A stretch of 64,000 nucleotides of DNA from JAMXLO01 sp963799415 (GCA_963799415.1 CAWCXI010000025.1:124001-188000), one strand, 5' to 3'; counted from the first letter of the stretch, positions 44,864-55,475 are shown. Made by a program: numbers and translations. The notes: generated from the sequence alone by a model not told the origin.

Positions 44864-46573
44864 CTAGGCTTGCTGCCCGCGCACCAGACGACCGGGCAAT
44901 TCGCCCGTGGGCTCACCGTCGCGATAGGTCACGCGCCCCGACACGATCGTTGCGTCGTAACCGTGCACCTTCTGCATCAGCCGCTTCCCACCCGCCGGCA
45001 GATCATGCACGACGTACGGCTTGTCACAGCCAAGCCGATCCCAATCGATGATGTTGACATCTGCCTTTTTGCCCACCGCCAGCACGCCGCGGTCGAACAG
45101 CCCGGCGGCATGCGCCGTATCCGACGTCACCCGACGGATCAGCTCCGGCATCTCCCAACGCTTCAGCGTCCGGCCCCAGTGCGTCAGCAACCAGGTCTGA
45201 TAACCGGCGTCGAGAATGAACGCGACGTGCGCGCCACCATCGCCCAGGCCCATGAGCGTATTGCGATCCGCCAGCGTGGTCTCACTCACCGACAGATCGT
45301 AGTCCGCGTAGTTGCCGAGCGGTGTATAAATGAACGCATTGCCGTCATCCTCCAGCAGCACGTCGTAGGCCACCTCCTGCGGTGTCCGCCCCTCACGCAG
45401 GGCGATCGCCTCGAGCGAATCTTCCTTCCGCGGCTGATAGTTCGGCGGATTGCCGAAGCGGAACATCTGACCGAATGACAGCCGGTGGAACAGCGGGAAT
45501 GTGCTGTCCTTCTTCGGATCCTCCGACAGCATCTGCCGACGAAGCTCCGGATCGCGCATGCGCCGCACCCGCTCGGCCAGCGGCAGATGCGCGATCGACC
45601 GGTAAGACGGCGTCGCGGAGAACGGGTTCTGGCTGCCCTCCAGGCCGAGCAACACGCCGATCGCACGCGGTGCCACGACAGGACGGATCGGCACGCCAGC
45701 AGCGGCCGCCTCATCGGCGTAGCCGAGCAGCTCGCGCCAGACGGTCGGCCGCGTATGACGCTGCGTCAGCGTGAACACGCATGGCCTGCCGCACGACTCC
45801 ACGACACGGCGGATCATCGCGAACTCGGCCTTGGGATCGGGCGCCCATTCCGACACGATTTCCAGGAAGCCCGAACCCGCGTCGCGCATGCCCATTGCAA
45901 TGCTGGTCAGCTCGTCCTCCTGCGCCCGCAACGTCGGCGTCGGATCACCCTTCAGGCTCTTATGGCTCAAGCTGCGCGACGTTGAGAAACCAAACGCGCC
46001 GGCTCGCATCGCATCGGCGGTGATCTCGCGCATCTGGGCGATGTCGGCCTGGTTGGCGTTCTCCAGTGTGACCGCGCGCTCGCCCATGACGAAAACACGC
46101 ACCGCGGCGTGCGGCAGCAGCGCGCAGAGGTCGATGTCGCGATTGCGGCGTTCCAGCGCTGCGAGATACCCGGCGAACGACTCCCATTCCCATTTTAGCC
46201 CCTCATGCATCACGGGGCCAGGGATGTCCTCGACGCCTTCCATCAATTCGACCAGCTTCTCGCGGTCGGCGGGCTTGCATGGCGCGAAGCCGACGCCGCA
46301 ATTGCCCATCACCGCAGTGGTGACGCCATGCATCGATGAGGGCGTCATACGGCTGTCCCACACCGCCTGGCCGTCATAGTGAGTATGGATATCGACGAAA
46401 CCCGGCGTGACCAGCCTGCCCTTGGCGTCGATCTCTTCGGCACCATTTTTCGCGAGCGTGCCAATTGCCGCGATGCGGTTGCCCTTGATGCCGACATCGG
46501 CCTCGATCGGTGCGCGCCCGGTGCCGTCGACGACAGTGCCGCCGCGGATGACCAGGTCGAATTCTTCTGCCAT
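44864..46573 (-). CDS. N-acyl-D-amino-acid deacylase family amidohydrolase
   Basis: 569 aa. The amidohydrolase metal site begins FVDIHTHYDGQ; the Cys of the D-aminoacylase group is present in MGNCGVGFAPC. GLGDGGAHV carries the catalytic Asp region, and the C-terminal beta-sandwich strand ADVNIIDWDRL is normal. The family hydrolyses N-acyl-D-amino acids or related amides using zinc. It is cytoplasmic, with no signal peptide. It lies divergent from pepN (84 nt between starts), so both may serve peptide or amide use. The substrate is not certain. Confidence 0.88.
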   Translation of the reverse strand: MAEEFDLVIRGGTVVDGTGRAPIEADVGIKGNRIAAIGTLAKNGAEEIDAKGRLVTPGFVDIHTHYDGQAVWDSRMTPSSMHGVTTAVMGNCGVGFAPCKPADREKLVELMEGVEDIPGPVMHEGLKWEWESFAGYLAALERRNRDIDLCALLPHAAVRVFVMGERAVTLENANQADIAQMREITADAMRAGAFGFSTSRSLSHKSLKGDPTPTLRAQEDELTSIAMGMRDAGSGFLEIVSEWAPDPKAEFAMIRRVVESCGRPCVFTLTQRHTRPTVWRELLGYADEAAAAGVPIRPVVAPRAIGVLLGLEGSQNPFSATPSYRSIAHLPLAERVRRMRDPELRRQMLSEDPKKDSTFPLFHRLSFGQMFRFGNPPNYQPRKEDSLEAIALREGRTPQEVAYDVLLEDDGNAFIYTPLGNYADYDLSVSETTLADRNTLMGLGDGGAHVAFILDAGYQTWLLTHWGRTLKRWEMPELIRRVTSDTAHAAGLFDRGVLAVGKKADVNIIDWDRLGCDKPYVVHDLPAGGKRLMQKVHGYDATIVSGRVTYRDGEPTGELPGRLVRGQQA

Positions 46574-46657
46574 TGGACATATCTCCGTGGACTGGTCGAA
46601 TATTGTGCTCCGACCTGCCGAAAGAGCAAGCTGCGCAGCAAAGCCCGAGGATCAACC

Positions 46658-49292
46658 ATGATGCCGCTCGACGTGAGTTCCGCACCGCCCCAGACCACCC
46701 CGCGCGAGACCCGGCTGGCCGACTACCAGCCGCCTGCATTTCTGGTCGAGACCATCGATCTGGAATTCCACCTTGATGAAGCGGCGACGCGCGTACGCTC
46801 GCGCGTGGTGGTGCGGCGCAACCCTGCTGCCGCGGACGCCGATGCGCCGCTGTCGCTGGATGGCGAGGCGCTGACATTGGTGCGCATCGCGCTGAATGGC
46901 GAGGAACTTGGCGCCAACCGGTACCACCTCGAGGATGGCAAACTGCTCGTTCCGGACATGCCGGATTCTGGCACGCTAGAGATCGAGACGCTCATCGCGC
47001 CGAAGGATAATACGGAGCTTTCCGGCCTCTACACCTCCAACGGTAGCTTCTTCACGCAGTGCGAAGCCGAGGGCTTCCGCCGCATCACGTATTTTTCCGA
47101 TCGGCCCGATGTCATGGCGCGCTTCACCACGACAATCACGGCTGACAAGTCGCGCGTGCCAGTCATGCTGTCGAACGGCAATCCTGGCAGCGTCCAGGAC
47201 GTAGGCAACGGCCGCCATCGCGTGAAATGGACCGATCCGCATCCTAAGCCATGCTATCTCTTCGCTCTCGTCGCCGGCGATCTGGTCGCAGTGAAGGACC
47301 ACTTCATCACGCGCTCCGGTCGTCGCGTCGAACTCGGCATCTGGGTGCGCCGCGGCGATGAGGATCGATGCGCGCACGCGATGCGCTCGCTGAAGACTTC
47401 GATGAAGTGGGACGAGGACGTGTTCGGGCTCGAGTACGACCTTGACGTGTTCAACATTGCCGCGGTGTCAGACTTCAACATGGGCGCCATGGAGAACAAG
47501 GGGCTGAACGTCTTCAACACGAAATACGTGCTTGCCAAGCCGGAGACCGCGACCGATGGCGACTATCAGGGGATCGAGACGGTCATCGCCCACGAGTATT
47601 TCCACAACTGGACCGGCAACCGTGTCACCTGCCGCGACTGGTTCCAGCTTTCGCTGAAAGAAGGGCTGACGGTCTATCGCGACCAGGAGTTCTCGGCCGA
47701 TCAGGGCAGTCGCGTGGTGAAGCGCATCGGTGACGTGCGGGCGCTGCGCGCGGCGCAGTTTCGCGAGGATGCGGGGCCGTTGGCGCATCCGGTGCAGCCG
47801 GATAGCTACATCGCGATCGACAACTTCTACACCGCGACGGTCTACAACAAGGGCGCCGAGGTGATCCGCATGATGGCAACCATCATCGGTCGTGAGGCAT
47901 TCCGTCGCGGCATAGATTTGTACTTTGAACGCCACGATAACCAGGCGGCCACCATCGACGATTTCGCTCAGGCGATGCAGGACGCGTCCGGCGTTGATCT
48001 CACGCGCTTCAAGCGCTGGTACCACCAGGCGGGCACGCCGGAGGTCACGGTTTCCGACGGTTATGATGGTGCCTCGCATCGCTATACGTTGACGCTGAAG
48101 CAGCGCACGCCGCCGACGCCGGGCCAGCCAGACAAGCAGCCTCTAGTGGTGCCGGTTGTGATGGGGCTGCTGGACAGCGCCGGCCACGAAATCTCCGAAC
48201 GCACGCTGTTGTTCGGCGAGGCGGAGCAGACCTTCGCATTCGACGATGTGCCCGAACGGCCCGTGCCGTCGCTGCTGCGCGGCTTTTCGGCGCCGGTGAA
48301 GCTGTCAAATGTGCCGGCTGCCCAATTGCAGTTCCTCGCCGCGCACGACACCGACCCGTTCGTGCGCTGGGAATCCGGCCAACAATATGCGACGCAACTG
48401 CTGCTGGCGATGGCGGCTGCCTGGCGACGCGGCGAGACACCGGTGGTCGACCAGGGACTGATCGATGCCCTCGCTGCCACGCTGCGCTGATGCCGATGCG
48501 GATCCCGCGTTCGCAGCCGAGGCGCTGACACTGCCCGGCGAGGCATTCCTGGCCGATTACATGGCGGTTGCGGATGTCGACGCGATTCATGCGGCGCGCG
48601 ACAGTGCGCGGACTGCGATTGGTCGGGCGCTGAATGCCGCCCTGCGAGCCACCTATGAGAGGCTGACCGACAAGGGTCCGTATCAGATCGATGGCATCTC
48701 GATCGGGCGACGTGCGCTGCGCAACGCATGCCTCGCGTATCTCGCCGCGGATGGCAGCGCCGACGGCATTGCACGGGCGAAGGCGCAGTTTGATGCGGGA
48801 CAGAACATGACCGACGTGCTGGCGGCTCTCGCGGTGCTGTCGGCGATTGACTGTCCGGAGCGACGTGCCGCGCTCGCTGCGTTCCATGCGCTCTGGCATG
48901 GCGATGATCTGGTGCTCGACAAGTGGTTCGCCATCCAGGCGATGTCGCCGCTGCCGGATACGACGGATGCAGTACGTGCACTGGCGAAGCACGCGGACTT
49001 CGATCTGCGAAACCCGAATTGCGTGCGCGCGCTGGTCGCCAGCTTCGCCTCCGGCAATCAGGTGCGGTTCCACGATCCAGCTGGCAGCGGCTACCGCTTC
49101 CTGACGGACACCATCATCGCGCTCGATCCGATGAACAGCCAGGTTGCTGCGCGTCTGGTGCCACCGCTCGGCCAGTGGCGTCGTGTCGAGCCAGCGCGTC
49201 AGACGCTGATGAAGCGGGAGCTGCAGCGGATTCTCGAAGCGCCGAACCTCAGCAAGGGTACGTTCGAGATGGCGACACGCAGCATCGCCTAG
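46658..49292 (+). CDS. pepN: aminopeptidase N (M1 family), frameshifted near 48488
   Basis: GAGG lies 7 nt before the ATG. The M1 signatures are intact: exopeptidase motif GAMEN in FNMGAMENKGLN, and zinc site HEYFHNWTGNRVT with the third ligand Glu in SLKEGL. Up to ALAATL the first frame is read; one surplus base near 48488 then shifts to the frame DADADPAFAAEALTLPGEAF and the C-terminal helical domain, ending MATRSIA. Corrected length is 877 aa, as in E. coli PepN. It removes N-terminal residues from cytoplasmic peptides. Its TAG stop is part of the CTAG at the IS701 edge. Confidence 0.9.
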
Positions 49293-50709
49293 CATTACAG
49301 TTGTGTTTTTTGCTTAAGGTGAAACTTTTGTGCGACGGCCTGATGTGCACGCCGCCAGAGCGACCATGCGATGACGTAGGCAGGATCGATGCGTCTTCGC
49401 GCGAGGCGCTGCGCTACACGTCGGATCTCCTGGATCGACCAGCGGATGAAATGGAGCGGCGTGTTTTTTTGGGTATCGACTTGTTAGCCAGGCGCTGGAT
49501 CGCCGCCATCATGGCGAAGCCAAGCATGACGAGCGAGACGTGACGATGCCAGCCATGCCAGGATCTGGTCTCGTTGTGGTCGAGACCGAACTCGTTCTTG
49601 GCAGTCTCGAAGCTGTCCTCGATCGCCCAGCGATGGCCTTCGACGCTGACCAGCGTGTCGATCGGAGTCCCAGCTGGGCACCATGTGGAGAAGTAAGCGA
49701 GATCTCCATCTGCGATGTTGCGCCTGATCAGCAAGCCACGTGTCCACAGGCCATGGTTTTCCTCGTTGAACTCTCCCGCGCCGAGATCAGCCAGTTCCAG
49801 GTAGCACCAGTCATGCAACCTTGGTCCTTTGGTGCCCGACCCGGCTGACAGACGCTGCCAGTCAGATGCTCCCAGCGCTTTGGCAATCTTTGCAGCGGTG
49901 CCGGCAATCGCATGCGGCTTGCCCCAGGACCGAAAGACACGGGAGGCATGGACGCCAAGCACATACCCCTTGCCGGCCCGGCGTAGGTCCCGTTCGATAT
50001 CGCCGACGCCATAGACAGTGTCGCCCGCCACCCATCGGAACGGCACAGCAGTGGCAATGGCGCGCTCGATCATCCTGGCTGCCAGCTGAGGCTTGGTCGC
50101 AAAGGCCACGTCGCTTGGCACGGATGTGGCTTTCAGACGCGCCGGATCATCGGTCCAACCTTTTGGCAAATAGAGCGCCCGGTCGATAAAGCCATGGCCG
50201 TGGCGCGATACATAGGTGGCAAACACGCCGATCTGGCAGTTCGTGATCTTGCCGGCGGAACCCGTGTACTGCCGCGCCACGCCGCACGATGCCTTGCCCT
50301 GCTTGAGGAACCCGGTTTCATCGACAACCAGGACTGCGTTGTCGTCCGCGAGATGCTCCATGACGTACTCGCGCACCATGTCGCGCAACGCATCAGCGTC
50401 CCACCGATCGCGCCCTAACAGCGCCTGCTGCCGCCAAGGCCCAGGATCACCGGCGGCCTCGGCGCGCATCCATCCCGTCTTGCGACGCTCATCGCCAAGC
50501 AGCCCGTCAAGGAATAATCCTGCGTTCACCGCCGCGCGTTCTTGCGCAAACAATGGACGCAGCAGGCTCTTTACCTTTCGCAGCGACGATGCCCACAACT
50601 CCAGCGTCGCCTCGATCGATGCTCCCGCCATGCCATGATCTCCGAATCATGGTGGCCCATAGATTCAGAGTTACAACCGCTTCGCAATCAGAAAATCACA
50701 ACTGTAATG
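49293..50709 (-). mobile_element. IS701 family insertion sequence
   Basis: A 1417-bp element with matching ends: both start CATTACAGTTGTG (13 bp perfect), followed by one mismatch and TTTT. The flanks are CTAG (49289-49292) and CTAA (50710-50713), which fit the 4-bp YTAR target duplication of the family with one change. The element lies exactly between the TAG stop of pepN and the stop of the convergent acyl-CoA dehydrogenase gene, so neither was destroyed. Confidence 0.88.
49414..50631 (-). CDS. IS701 family transposase
   Basis: 405 aa, full length and unbroken. It has the DDE-type catalytic residues: Asp in VLVVDETGFLK, Asp in WVAGDTVYG, and Glu in the YREK-like region HRWAIEDSFETAKNEFGLDHNE. 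The N-terminal RPLFAQERAAVNAGLFLDGLLGDERRKTGWMRAEAAGD is typical of IS701/IS4-like helical domains. In contrast to the IS110 copy it looks intact and may be active. Confidence 0.92.
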   Translation of the reverse strand: MAGASIEATLELWASSLRKVKSLLRPLFAQERAAVNAGLFLDGLLGDERRKTGWMRAEAAGDPGPWRQQALLGRDRWDADALRDMVREYVMEHLADDNAVLVVDETGFLKQGKASCGVARQYTGSAGKITNCQIGVFATYVSRHGHGFIDRALYLPKGWTDDPARLKATSVPSDVAFATKPQLAARMIERAIATAVPFRWVAGDTVYGVGDIERDLRRAGKGYVLGVHASRVFRSWGKPHAIAGTAAKIAKALGASDWQRLSAGSGTKGPRLHDWCYLELADLGAGEFNEENHGLWTRGLLIRRNIADGDLAYFSTWCPAGTPIDTLVSVEGHRWAIEDSFETAKNEFGLDHNETRSWHGWHRHVSLVMLGFAMMAAIQRLANKSIPKKTRRSISSAGRSRRSDV

Positions 50710-51651
50710 CTAAGCGCGGGCAGCCGTAGTAGCAATCAACTCGCTGCCCAGACGTGCCTGACGCGCCGTGCGTGGACCGCGCGCGACCGACAGTGAGACG
50801 TCGAGATCGCCGAATGTGCGCTCGGTAGCGTCGTCCCCGGCGGGGCAGAATGCGTCGCGATGCAAGCGCGCCTGCTGCAACATGTCCGCCGCCAGCACGC
50901 GCAGTCCCACGAGCGCGGCCGCACGGCGAGGCAACTCACCAGCATCCAGCGCGTCGACGACTGCTTCGGCTGTTTCAGCAAATACTGCGGTCAGCGCCAC
51001 CAGGCTGCCCAATGACAGCGCCGCTTCGTCGCTCCTGCTGCACTGCTGTGCAAGCCGCGACAGAACGAAACGGAATGCGCCCAGCAGACCGAACGTGCCG
51101 ACCGCATCCTCGACATCGCGGAACCGCAACGCCATCGTCTCGTACGCGGCACCGGACGATCCCAACATTGCGGAACGCGGAACGCGGCAGCCATCCAGTC
51201 TGAGGCCGCAATGGCGCGATGGCGCGAGCGCCCGGTATTCCGCTGCTTCGTTGATCGACAGACCAGGGGTGTCGCGCGGCACCAGGAACGCACTGTAGCG
51301 CTTACGGCCTTCCTCGACGCTCGTGACCGCAAACACAATGAACACTTCGGCCAGCGGCCCGTTGCTCACCCACGCCTTCTCGCCAAAGATGCAGTACCCG
51401 TCTCCATCTTCCTCGGCTCGAGTGGTCAGCAGCTTGGGATGTGCGCCGACTCGCGGCTCGGAGATCGCCACCGATGCGAGGTGCGGCAGCCACATGGCGC
51501 ACTGTACCGTAGTGCCGAAGCCCTCGATGAAGAAGCGCGCTACCACATGGCGCCCGGCTCGTGCGCTACCTTCGCCCAACAGGCCGGTGCGCTCGACAAC
51601 GGCGGCTTCCTCGCGTGCAATGGCAGCATAGGACATGGCAGGAGGAAACAT
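50710..51651 (-). CDS. acyl-CoA dehydrogenase, short N-terminus
   Basis: 313 aa from an ATG at 51651 (51636 also possible); no clear ribosome binding site. The FAD/substrate core is visible: VAISEPRVGAHPKLL (family VAxTEP-like), FGEKAWVSNGPLAE, and the C-terminal helical bundle. Only about 60 residues precede this core where full-length enzymes have about 120, so the N-terminal helical domain is largely missing. The frame continues open upstream but is not recognisable. The catalytic Glu is not obvious to me. Its stop codon uses the target site of the IS701 element. Confidence 0.7.
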   Translation of the reverse strand: MFPPAMSYAAIAREEAAVVERTGLLGEGSARAGRHVVARFFIEGFGTTVQCAMWLPHLASVAISEPRVGAHPKLLTTRAEEDGDGYCIFGEKAWVSNGPLAEVFIVFAVTSVEEGRKRYSAFLVPRDTPGLSINEAAEYRALAPSRHCGLRLDGCRVPRSAMLGSSGAAYETMALRFRDVEDAVGTFGLLGAFRFVLSRLAQQCSRSDEAALSLGSLVALTAVFAETAEAVVDALDAGELPRRAAALVGLRVLAADMLQQARLHRDAFCPAGDDATERTFGDLDVSLSVARGPRTARQARLGSELIATTAARA

Positions 51652-51654
51652 AGC

Positions 51655-52062
51655 ATGAGCGAACTCGTAGAGAAGGATGCAATCCGCGAAGTCATGGCGG
51701 AATACTGTTTCCGGCTGGACAACGACCGCTTCGCCGAGATGGCGGCACTGTTTACCGAGGACGGCACATGGGACACCGCGTTCGGCAAGGGCACCGGACG
51801 AGCGAAGGTTGAGGCTCTGGTGCGCGGTATGCGCCAGTCGACGAGTCCCCGGCCGCGGGCGATCCATCACGTGACCAATGTCGTGATCAAGCTGGAGGGG
51901 ACCACGGCGAAGTGTTTTTCCAACTGGGTCACGGTGCAGAACAGCGCGCAGGGGCCGAAGATCGGCTCAGCCGGCAGCTACACGGACGATATGGTCAAGC
52001 AGGACGGGCGATGGCTGTTCCGTTATCGGAAGATCGACCGGTTCATCCACGACAAGGCGTAA
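51655..52062 (+). CDS. SnoaL/NTF2-like protein
   Basis: 135 aa; AGGAGG lies 8 nt before the ATG. It has the SnoaL-like_4 pattern: AIREVMAEYCFRLDNDRFAEMAALFTEDGTWD, a conserved His pair (IHHVTNVVI) and a final DGRWLFRYRKIDR strand. Such cone-fold proteins are small isomerases, dehydratases or hydrolases, or non-catalytic binders. It is divergent from the acyl-CoA dehydrogenase, with starts 4 nt apart, so the two share a very short control region. Confidence 0.82.
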   Translation: MSELVEKDAIREVMAEYCFRLDNDRFAEMAALFTEDGTWDTAFGKGTGRAKVEALVRGMRQSTSPRPRAIHHVTNVVIKLEGTTAKCFSNWVTVQNSAQGPKIGSAGSYTDDMVKQDGRWLFRYRKIDRFIHDKA

Positions 52063-52074
52063 GCTGCTGTCGTT

Positions 52075-52154
52075 ACCAGCGAAGCGAAGCAATCTCGGTC
52101 ATCAATGCCCACACGTGATCGAGACTGCTTCATCGCTGCGCTCCTCGCAATGAC
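52075..52154. repeat. REP-type palindrome (copy 2)
   Basis: Left arm CAGCGAAGCGAAGCAATCTCGGTC is shorter than in copy 1; the right arm GATCGAGACTGCTTC... ends CTCCTCGCAATGACA. It lies in the gap between two convergent genes. The end GCAATGACA shows what the IS110 element interrupted in copy 1. Confidence 0.8.
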
Positions 52155-52167
52155 AGGCGGGGTGTCG

Positions 52168-53828
52168 CTACTCCGCCGCTATTGCTGCGCTCTGCGCGCT
52201 CAACACGAAGCCACGATAGCTTTCCGCGGCGATCTCGTCACAGATCTGCCTATAGCTGCCGACGCCGCCAATATACGGCATGAAGACCTGCGGCTTGCCG
52301 GGGATGTTGACGCCCATGTACCAGGAATTCGCTAGCGGGTAGAGCGTCCCGTTGGCCACCTCGTTGCCGTGCGCGACCCACGTGTCCTCGGCCACCTGCG
52401 TGGCCTCGATGCAGTCCAGCCCGTGCGAGCGAAGATACGCCACGCAATCGGCAATCCAGTCGACATGCTGCTCGATCGACACCATCATATTGCTGAGCAC
52501 CGACGGGCTGCCAGGCCCGGTGATCATGAACATGTTGGGAAACCCCACGGTCATCAGACCGAGATAGGTCCTTGGCCCTGCCTCCCACTTGTCCCGCAGA
52601 GTCCGTCCGTCGACTTCGATGTCGATCCTCAGCAGCGCCCCGGTCATCGCATCGAAGCCGGTCGCAAACACGATGTTGTCGAACGCGTATTCGACATCGC
52701 CGCCACGCACGCCATTCGCGGTGATCTCGGTGATCGGTGTCGTGCGGACATCAACCAGCGTGACGTTGTGTCGGTTGAACGTTCCATAGTAGTCGGTATC
52801 GACGCAAATGCGCTTGGTGCCGATCGGGTGGTTCTTCGGCGCCAGCAGCTCGGCCACTGCCTGATTGCGCACGGTCTCGCGGATCCTGTCGCGCACGAAA
52901 TCGGCAGCGGTACCGTTGGCCTGGTGGCTGATGATGAGGTCGTTGAACGCGGCCATGAAGTTGGTGCCGCCGGCCGCCCAACGCTCCTCATAGATCCGCC
53001 GCCGCTCCTGATCAGAAACCTCAAGCGCGGACACGTTGTTCGGATTGTTGAGGATGCCCGTGCGCATGTGGCGTGCCTTCTCGCGCAGCGCGGGATAGTC
53101 GGCCTTCCACGTCTGCGCGTATGCCTCGCTCATCGGCCCGTTGCGGGACGGGATGCTGAAGTTCGGCGTACGCTGAAACACGGTGAGTTGCGCCGCCTGC
53201 TGTGCGATCACCGGGACCGCCTGGATTGCTGATGAGCCGGTGCCGATCAAACCAACGCGCTGGCCGGTGAAATCGACGCCCTCGTGCGGCCAGTGTCCGG
53301 TATGGTAGGTCTTGCCGGTGAAGCGCTCCATGCCAGGAAAGTCAGGCATGCGCGCGGTGGACAGACAGCCGGTCGCCATCACGCAATAGCGTGCCGAAAC
53401 ACGATCGCCACGGTCGGTGCCCACATCCCAGCGATGCGTCGCGCGGTCGAAGCGAACCTCGGTCACACGCGTGTCGAACTGGATGTCGCGGCGCAGATCG
53501 AACCGATCCGCGACGTGGTTGGCGTAACGCAGGATCTCGGGTTGCGAGGCAAACAGTTCGCTCCACTGCCACTCCTGATCCAGCTCCTGCGAGAAAGAAT
53601 AGGAGTACCTGCATGCTCTCCACGTCGCAGCGCGCCCCGGGATAGCGGTTCCAGGTACCAGGTGCCGCCGACGCCGCTGCCCGCCTCGAACATGCGTGCC
53701 GACATGCCGAGACCACGCAGCCGATGCAGCATGAACATGCCGGCGAAGCCCGCGCCGACTATGACGACATCAACGACGCTTGGTGCCTTGGCAGCAGGCA
53801 TGGGAAGCGGCTCCACTGGGTTACTCAA
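52168..53828 (-). CDS. flavin-containing (Baeyer-Villiger type) monooxygenase, two frameshifts
   Basis: The FAD site VVIVGAGFAGMFMLHRLR and GVGGTWY are in the first frame. WNRYPGARCDVESMQ, the family-specific motif, is in the second, and the remaining protein with the NADPH site VGLIGTGSSAIQ and ATGF is in the third. Two one-base gains, at about 53657 (TGGTACCTGG) and 53617 (CAGGTACTCC), account for this; both touch GTAC. Corrected length is 552 aa. It inserts oxygen into ketones or hydroxylates substrates with NADPH and O2. It is convergent with the NTF2-like gene. Confidence 0.85.
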
Positions 53829-53855
53829 TAGTAGTATTTCGTACGGATTGGTATG

Positions 53856-54671
53856 TCAACGTCCCTGAAACACGGGCGGACGTTTCTCGACAAAGGCCCT
53901 CGCCGCCTCCTTGTGATCCTCGCTGGCTCGGGAGCGCAACATCCCGTACGCTTCGCTGTCCAGGGCGGCAGCGAGATCCCCAGACACCGCCGTGTTCAGG
54001 TTCCGCTTCATGTAGCGCAGCGCCACGCTCGGCCCGTTCGCCAGCTTCGCCGCCAGCGCCATCGTCTCCGCCACAAGTTCCGCGTCCGCCACTACACGGT
54101 TGGCCAGCCCCAACACCTCGATGCGCGCCGCGTCCAGCACATCGGACAGGAAGTAAAGCTCGCGTGCTTTCGCCGTGCCGACAAGTTGCGTCAGAAACCA
54201 CGTTCCGCCGTAATCGCCCGAAAGGCCGACCTTGGCGAACGCCGTCGTCATCCGCGCGCTCCGTCCGGCAATACGCAAATCGCATGCCAGAGCCAACGAC
54301 AGTCCTGCTCCCGCGGCGACGCCATTCAGCATCGCAATCGTCGGCTTAGGCATCTCGTGCAGCAGCCGCGACGCCTCCATCGAGGCACGCAGCAAATCGG
54401 TCCGTCGCTCCGGCGTCTCTGGACTTCCCTCCGCCGCAACCTTCGCCTGCACTCGCACGTCACCACCGGCACAGAACGCGCCGCCGGCACCGGTCAGCAC
54501 AACACAGCCGATCGCTTCATCCACAGCACACTCCGCGAGCCGCATGCGCAGCGCCTGCATCATATCCTTGGTCAGCGCGTTCAGGCGCTCCGGGCGGTTC
54601 AGCGTGATGACCGCGACGCGGTTCTCCAGCCGATACAGCAGTTCGTCGCTCATCATGCCGACATCCATCAT
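53856..54671 (-). CDS. enoyl-CoA hydratase/isomerase family protein
   Basis: 271 aa from the ATG pair at 54671/54668, behind GGGAGG. The crotonase fold is clear: ITLNRPERLNALT, oxyanion loop GAGGAFCAGGDV, second loop GVAAGAGLSLALACDLRIA, then GLSGDYGGTW. At the usual Glu144-type position the residue pattern differs from true hydratases, so isomerase or other crotonase activity is possible. It is next to the monooxygenase on the same strand (27-nt gap), suggesting a shared lipid or ring-degradation role. Confidence 0.87.
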   Translation of the reverse strand: MMDVGMMSDELLYRLENRVAVITLNRPERLNALTKDMMQALRMRLAECAVDEAIGCVVLTGAGGAFCAGGDVRVQAKVAAEGSPETPERRTDLLRASMEASRLLHEMPKPTIAMLNGVAAGAGLSLALACDLRIAGRSARMTTAFAKVGLSGDYGGTWFLTQLVGTAKARELYFLSDVLDAARIEVLGLANRVVADAELVAETMALAAKLANGPSVALRYMKRNLNTAVSGDLAAALDSEAYGMLRSRASEDHKEAARAFVEKRPPVFQGR

Positions 54672-54743
54672 TGCCTCCCTGCGGCGCGCTACCGAGAGGT
54701 ACCGTGTCATGCTATTCGGTAACAGGCAACGCCACGGGGAGAA

Positions 54744-55475
54744 ATGCTCATGCCAAGATTAACCGGCCGCAAGATACTGATCACCGGCGGCGCATCAGGT
54801 ATTGGTCGCGCGACGTGCGAGCTTTTCGTGCGCGAGGGCGCCGCGATTGCCGTGCTCGACCGCGACGTGGCGAGCGTTGCCGGCGCCCATGCGATCGCCG
54901 CCGACGTATCGAACGCCGGCGCCGTTTCGCGCGCGATGCAAGAAGCGGCCGAGGCTCTCGGCGGGCTCGACGGGCTCGTCAACGCTGCCGGCGTGTTCAT
55001 CAACCGCGGGCTGAGCGACACCACCGCCGATGTTTGGAACACGACGATAGCAGTGAACCTAACAGGCACGTTCCTGTGCGTGCAGGCTGCCGTCCCGTTC
55101 CTGCGCCGGGCGGAGCGCGCGACTGTGATCAACATCGCCTCCGGTGTCGGACTGCTGCCGACCGGTGGCGGCAGCACCGCCTATGTTGCGTCGAAAGGCG
55201 GCGTGATCGCCATGACGCGCACCCTGGCTGCGGAACTCGCACCAACGATCCGCGTCAACGCGGTGTGCCCTGGCGCGGTCGAGACGCAAATGACCGACGG
55301 CACGTTGCGCGACTCATCCGGTGCGGTGATTCCGGCCATCGTGAACCGCTACGCTCTTGGCCGTCCCGCCGCACCCGAGGAGATCGCCGCCGCCATCCTG
55401 TTTCTGACGTCGCACGAGAGCTCGTTCGTGACAGGCGTTAACCTGGCGGTCGATGGCGGCCGGACTTATCACTGA
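54744..55475 (+). CDS. short-chain dehydrogenase/reductase
   Basis: 243 aa with GGGGAG 5 nt before the ATG at 54744; a second ATG two codons later is also possible. The classical motifs are TGGASGIGRA, NAAG, the catalytic Ser in NIASGVG and an intact YVASK. The end VTGVNLAVDGG is typical of FabG-like and 3-hydroxyacyl or alcohol dehydrogenases using NAD. It is divergent from the enoyl-CoA hydratase gene. The substrate is not known. Confidence 0.9.
   Translation: MLMPRLTGRKILITGGASGIGRATCELFVREGAAIAVLDRDVASVAGAHAIAADVSNAGAVSRAMQEAAEALGGLDGLVNAAGVFINRGLSDTTADVWNTTIAVNLTGTFLCVQAAVPFLRRAERATVINIASGVGLLPTGGGSTAYVASKGGVIAMTRTLAAELAPTIRVNAVCPGAVETQMTDGTLRDSSGAVIPAIVNRYALGRPAAPEEIAAAILFLTSHESSFVTGVNLAVDGGRTYH

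Noticed and set aside
50710..51870. Full-length acyl-CoA dehydrogenase from an ATG at 51870
   Set aside because: The upstream part is not family-like and runs across the divergent NTF2-like gene; the short start is better supported.
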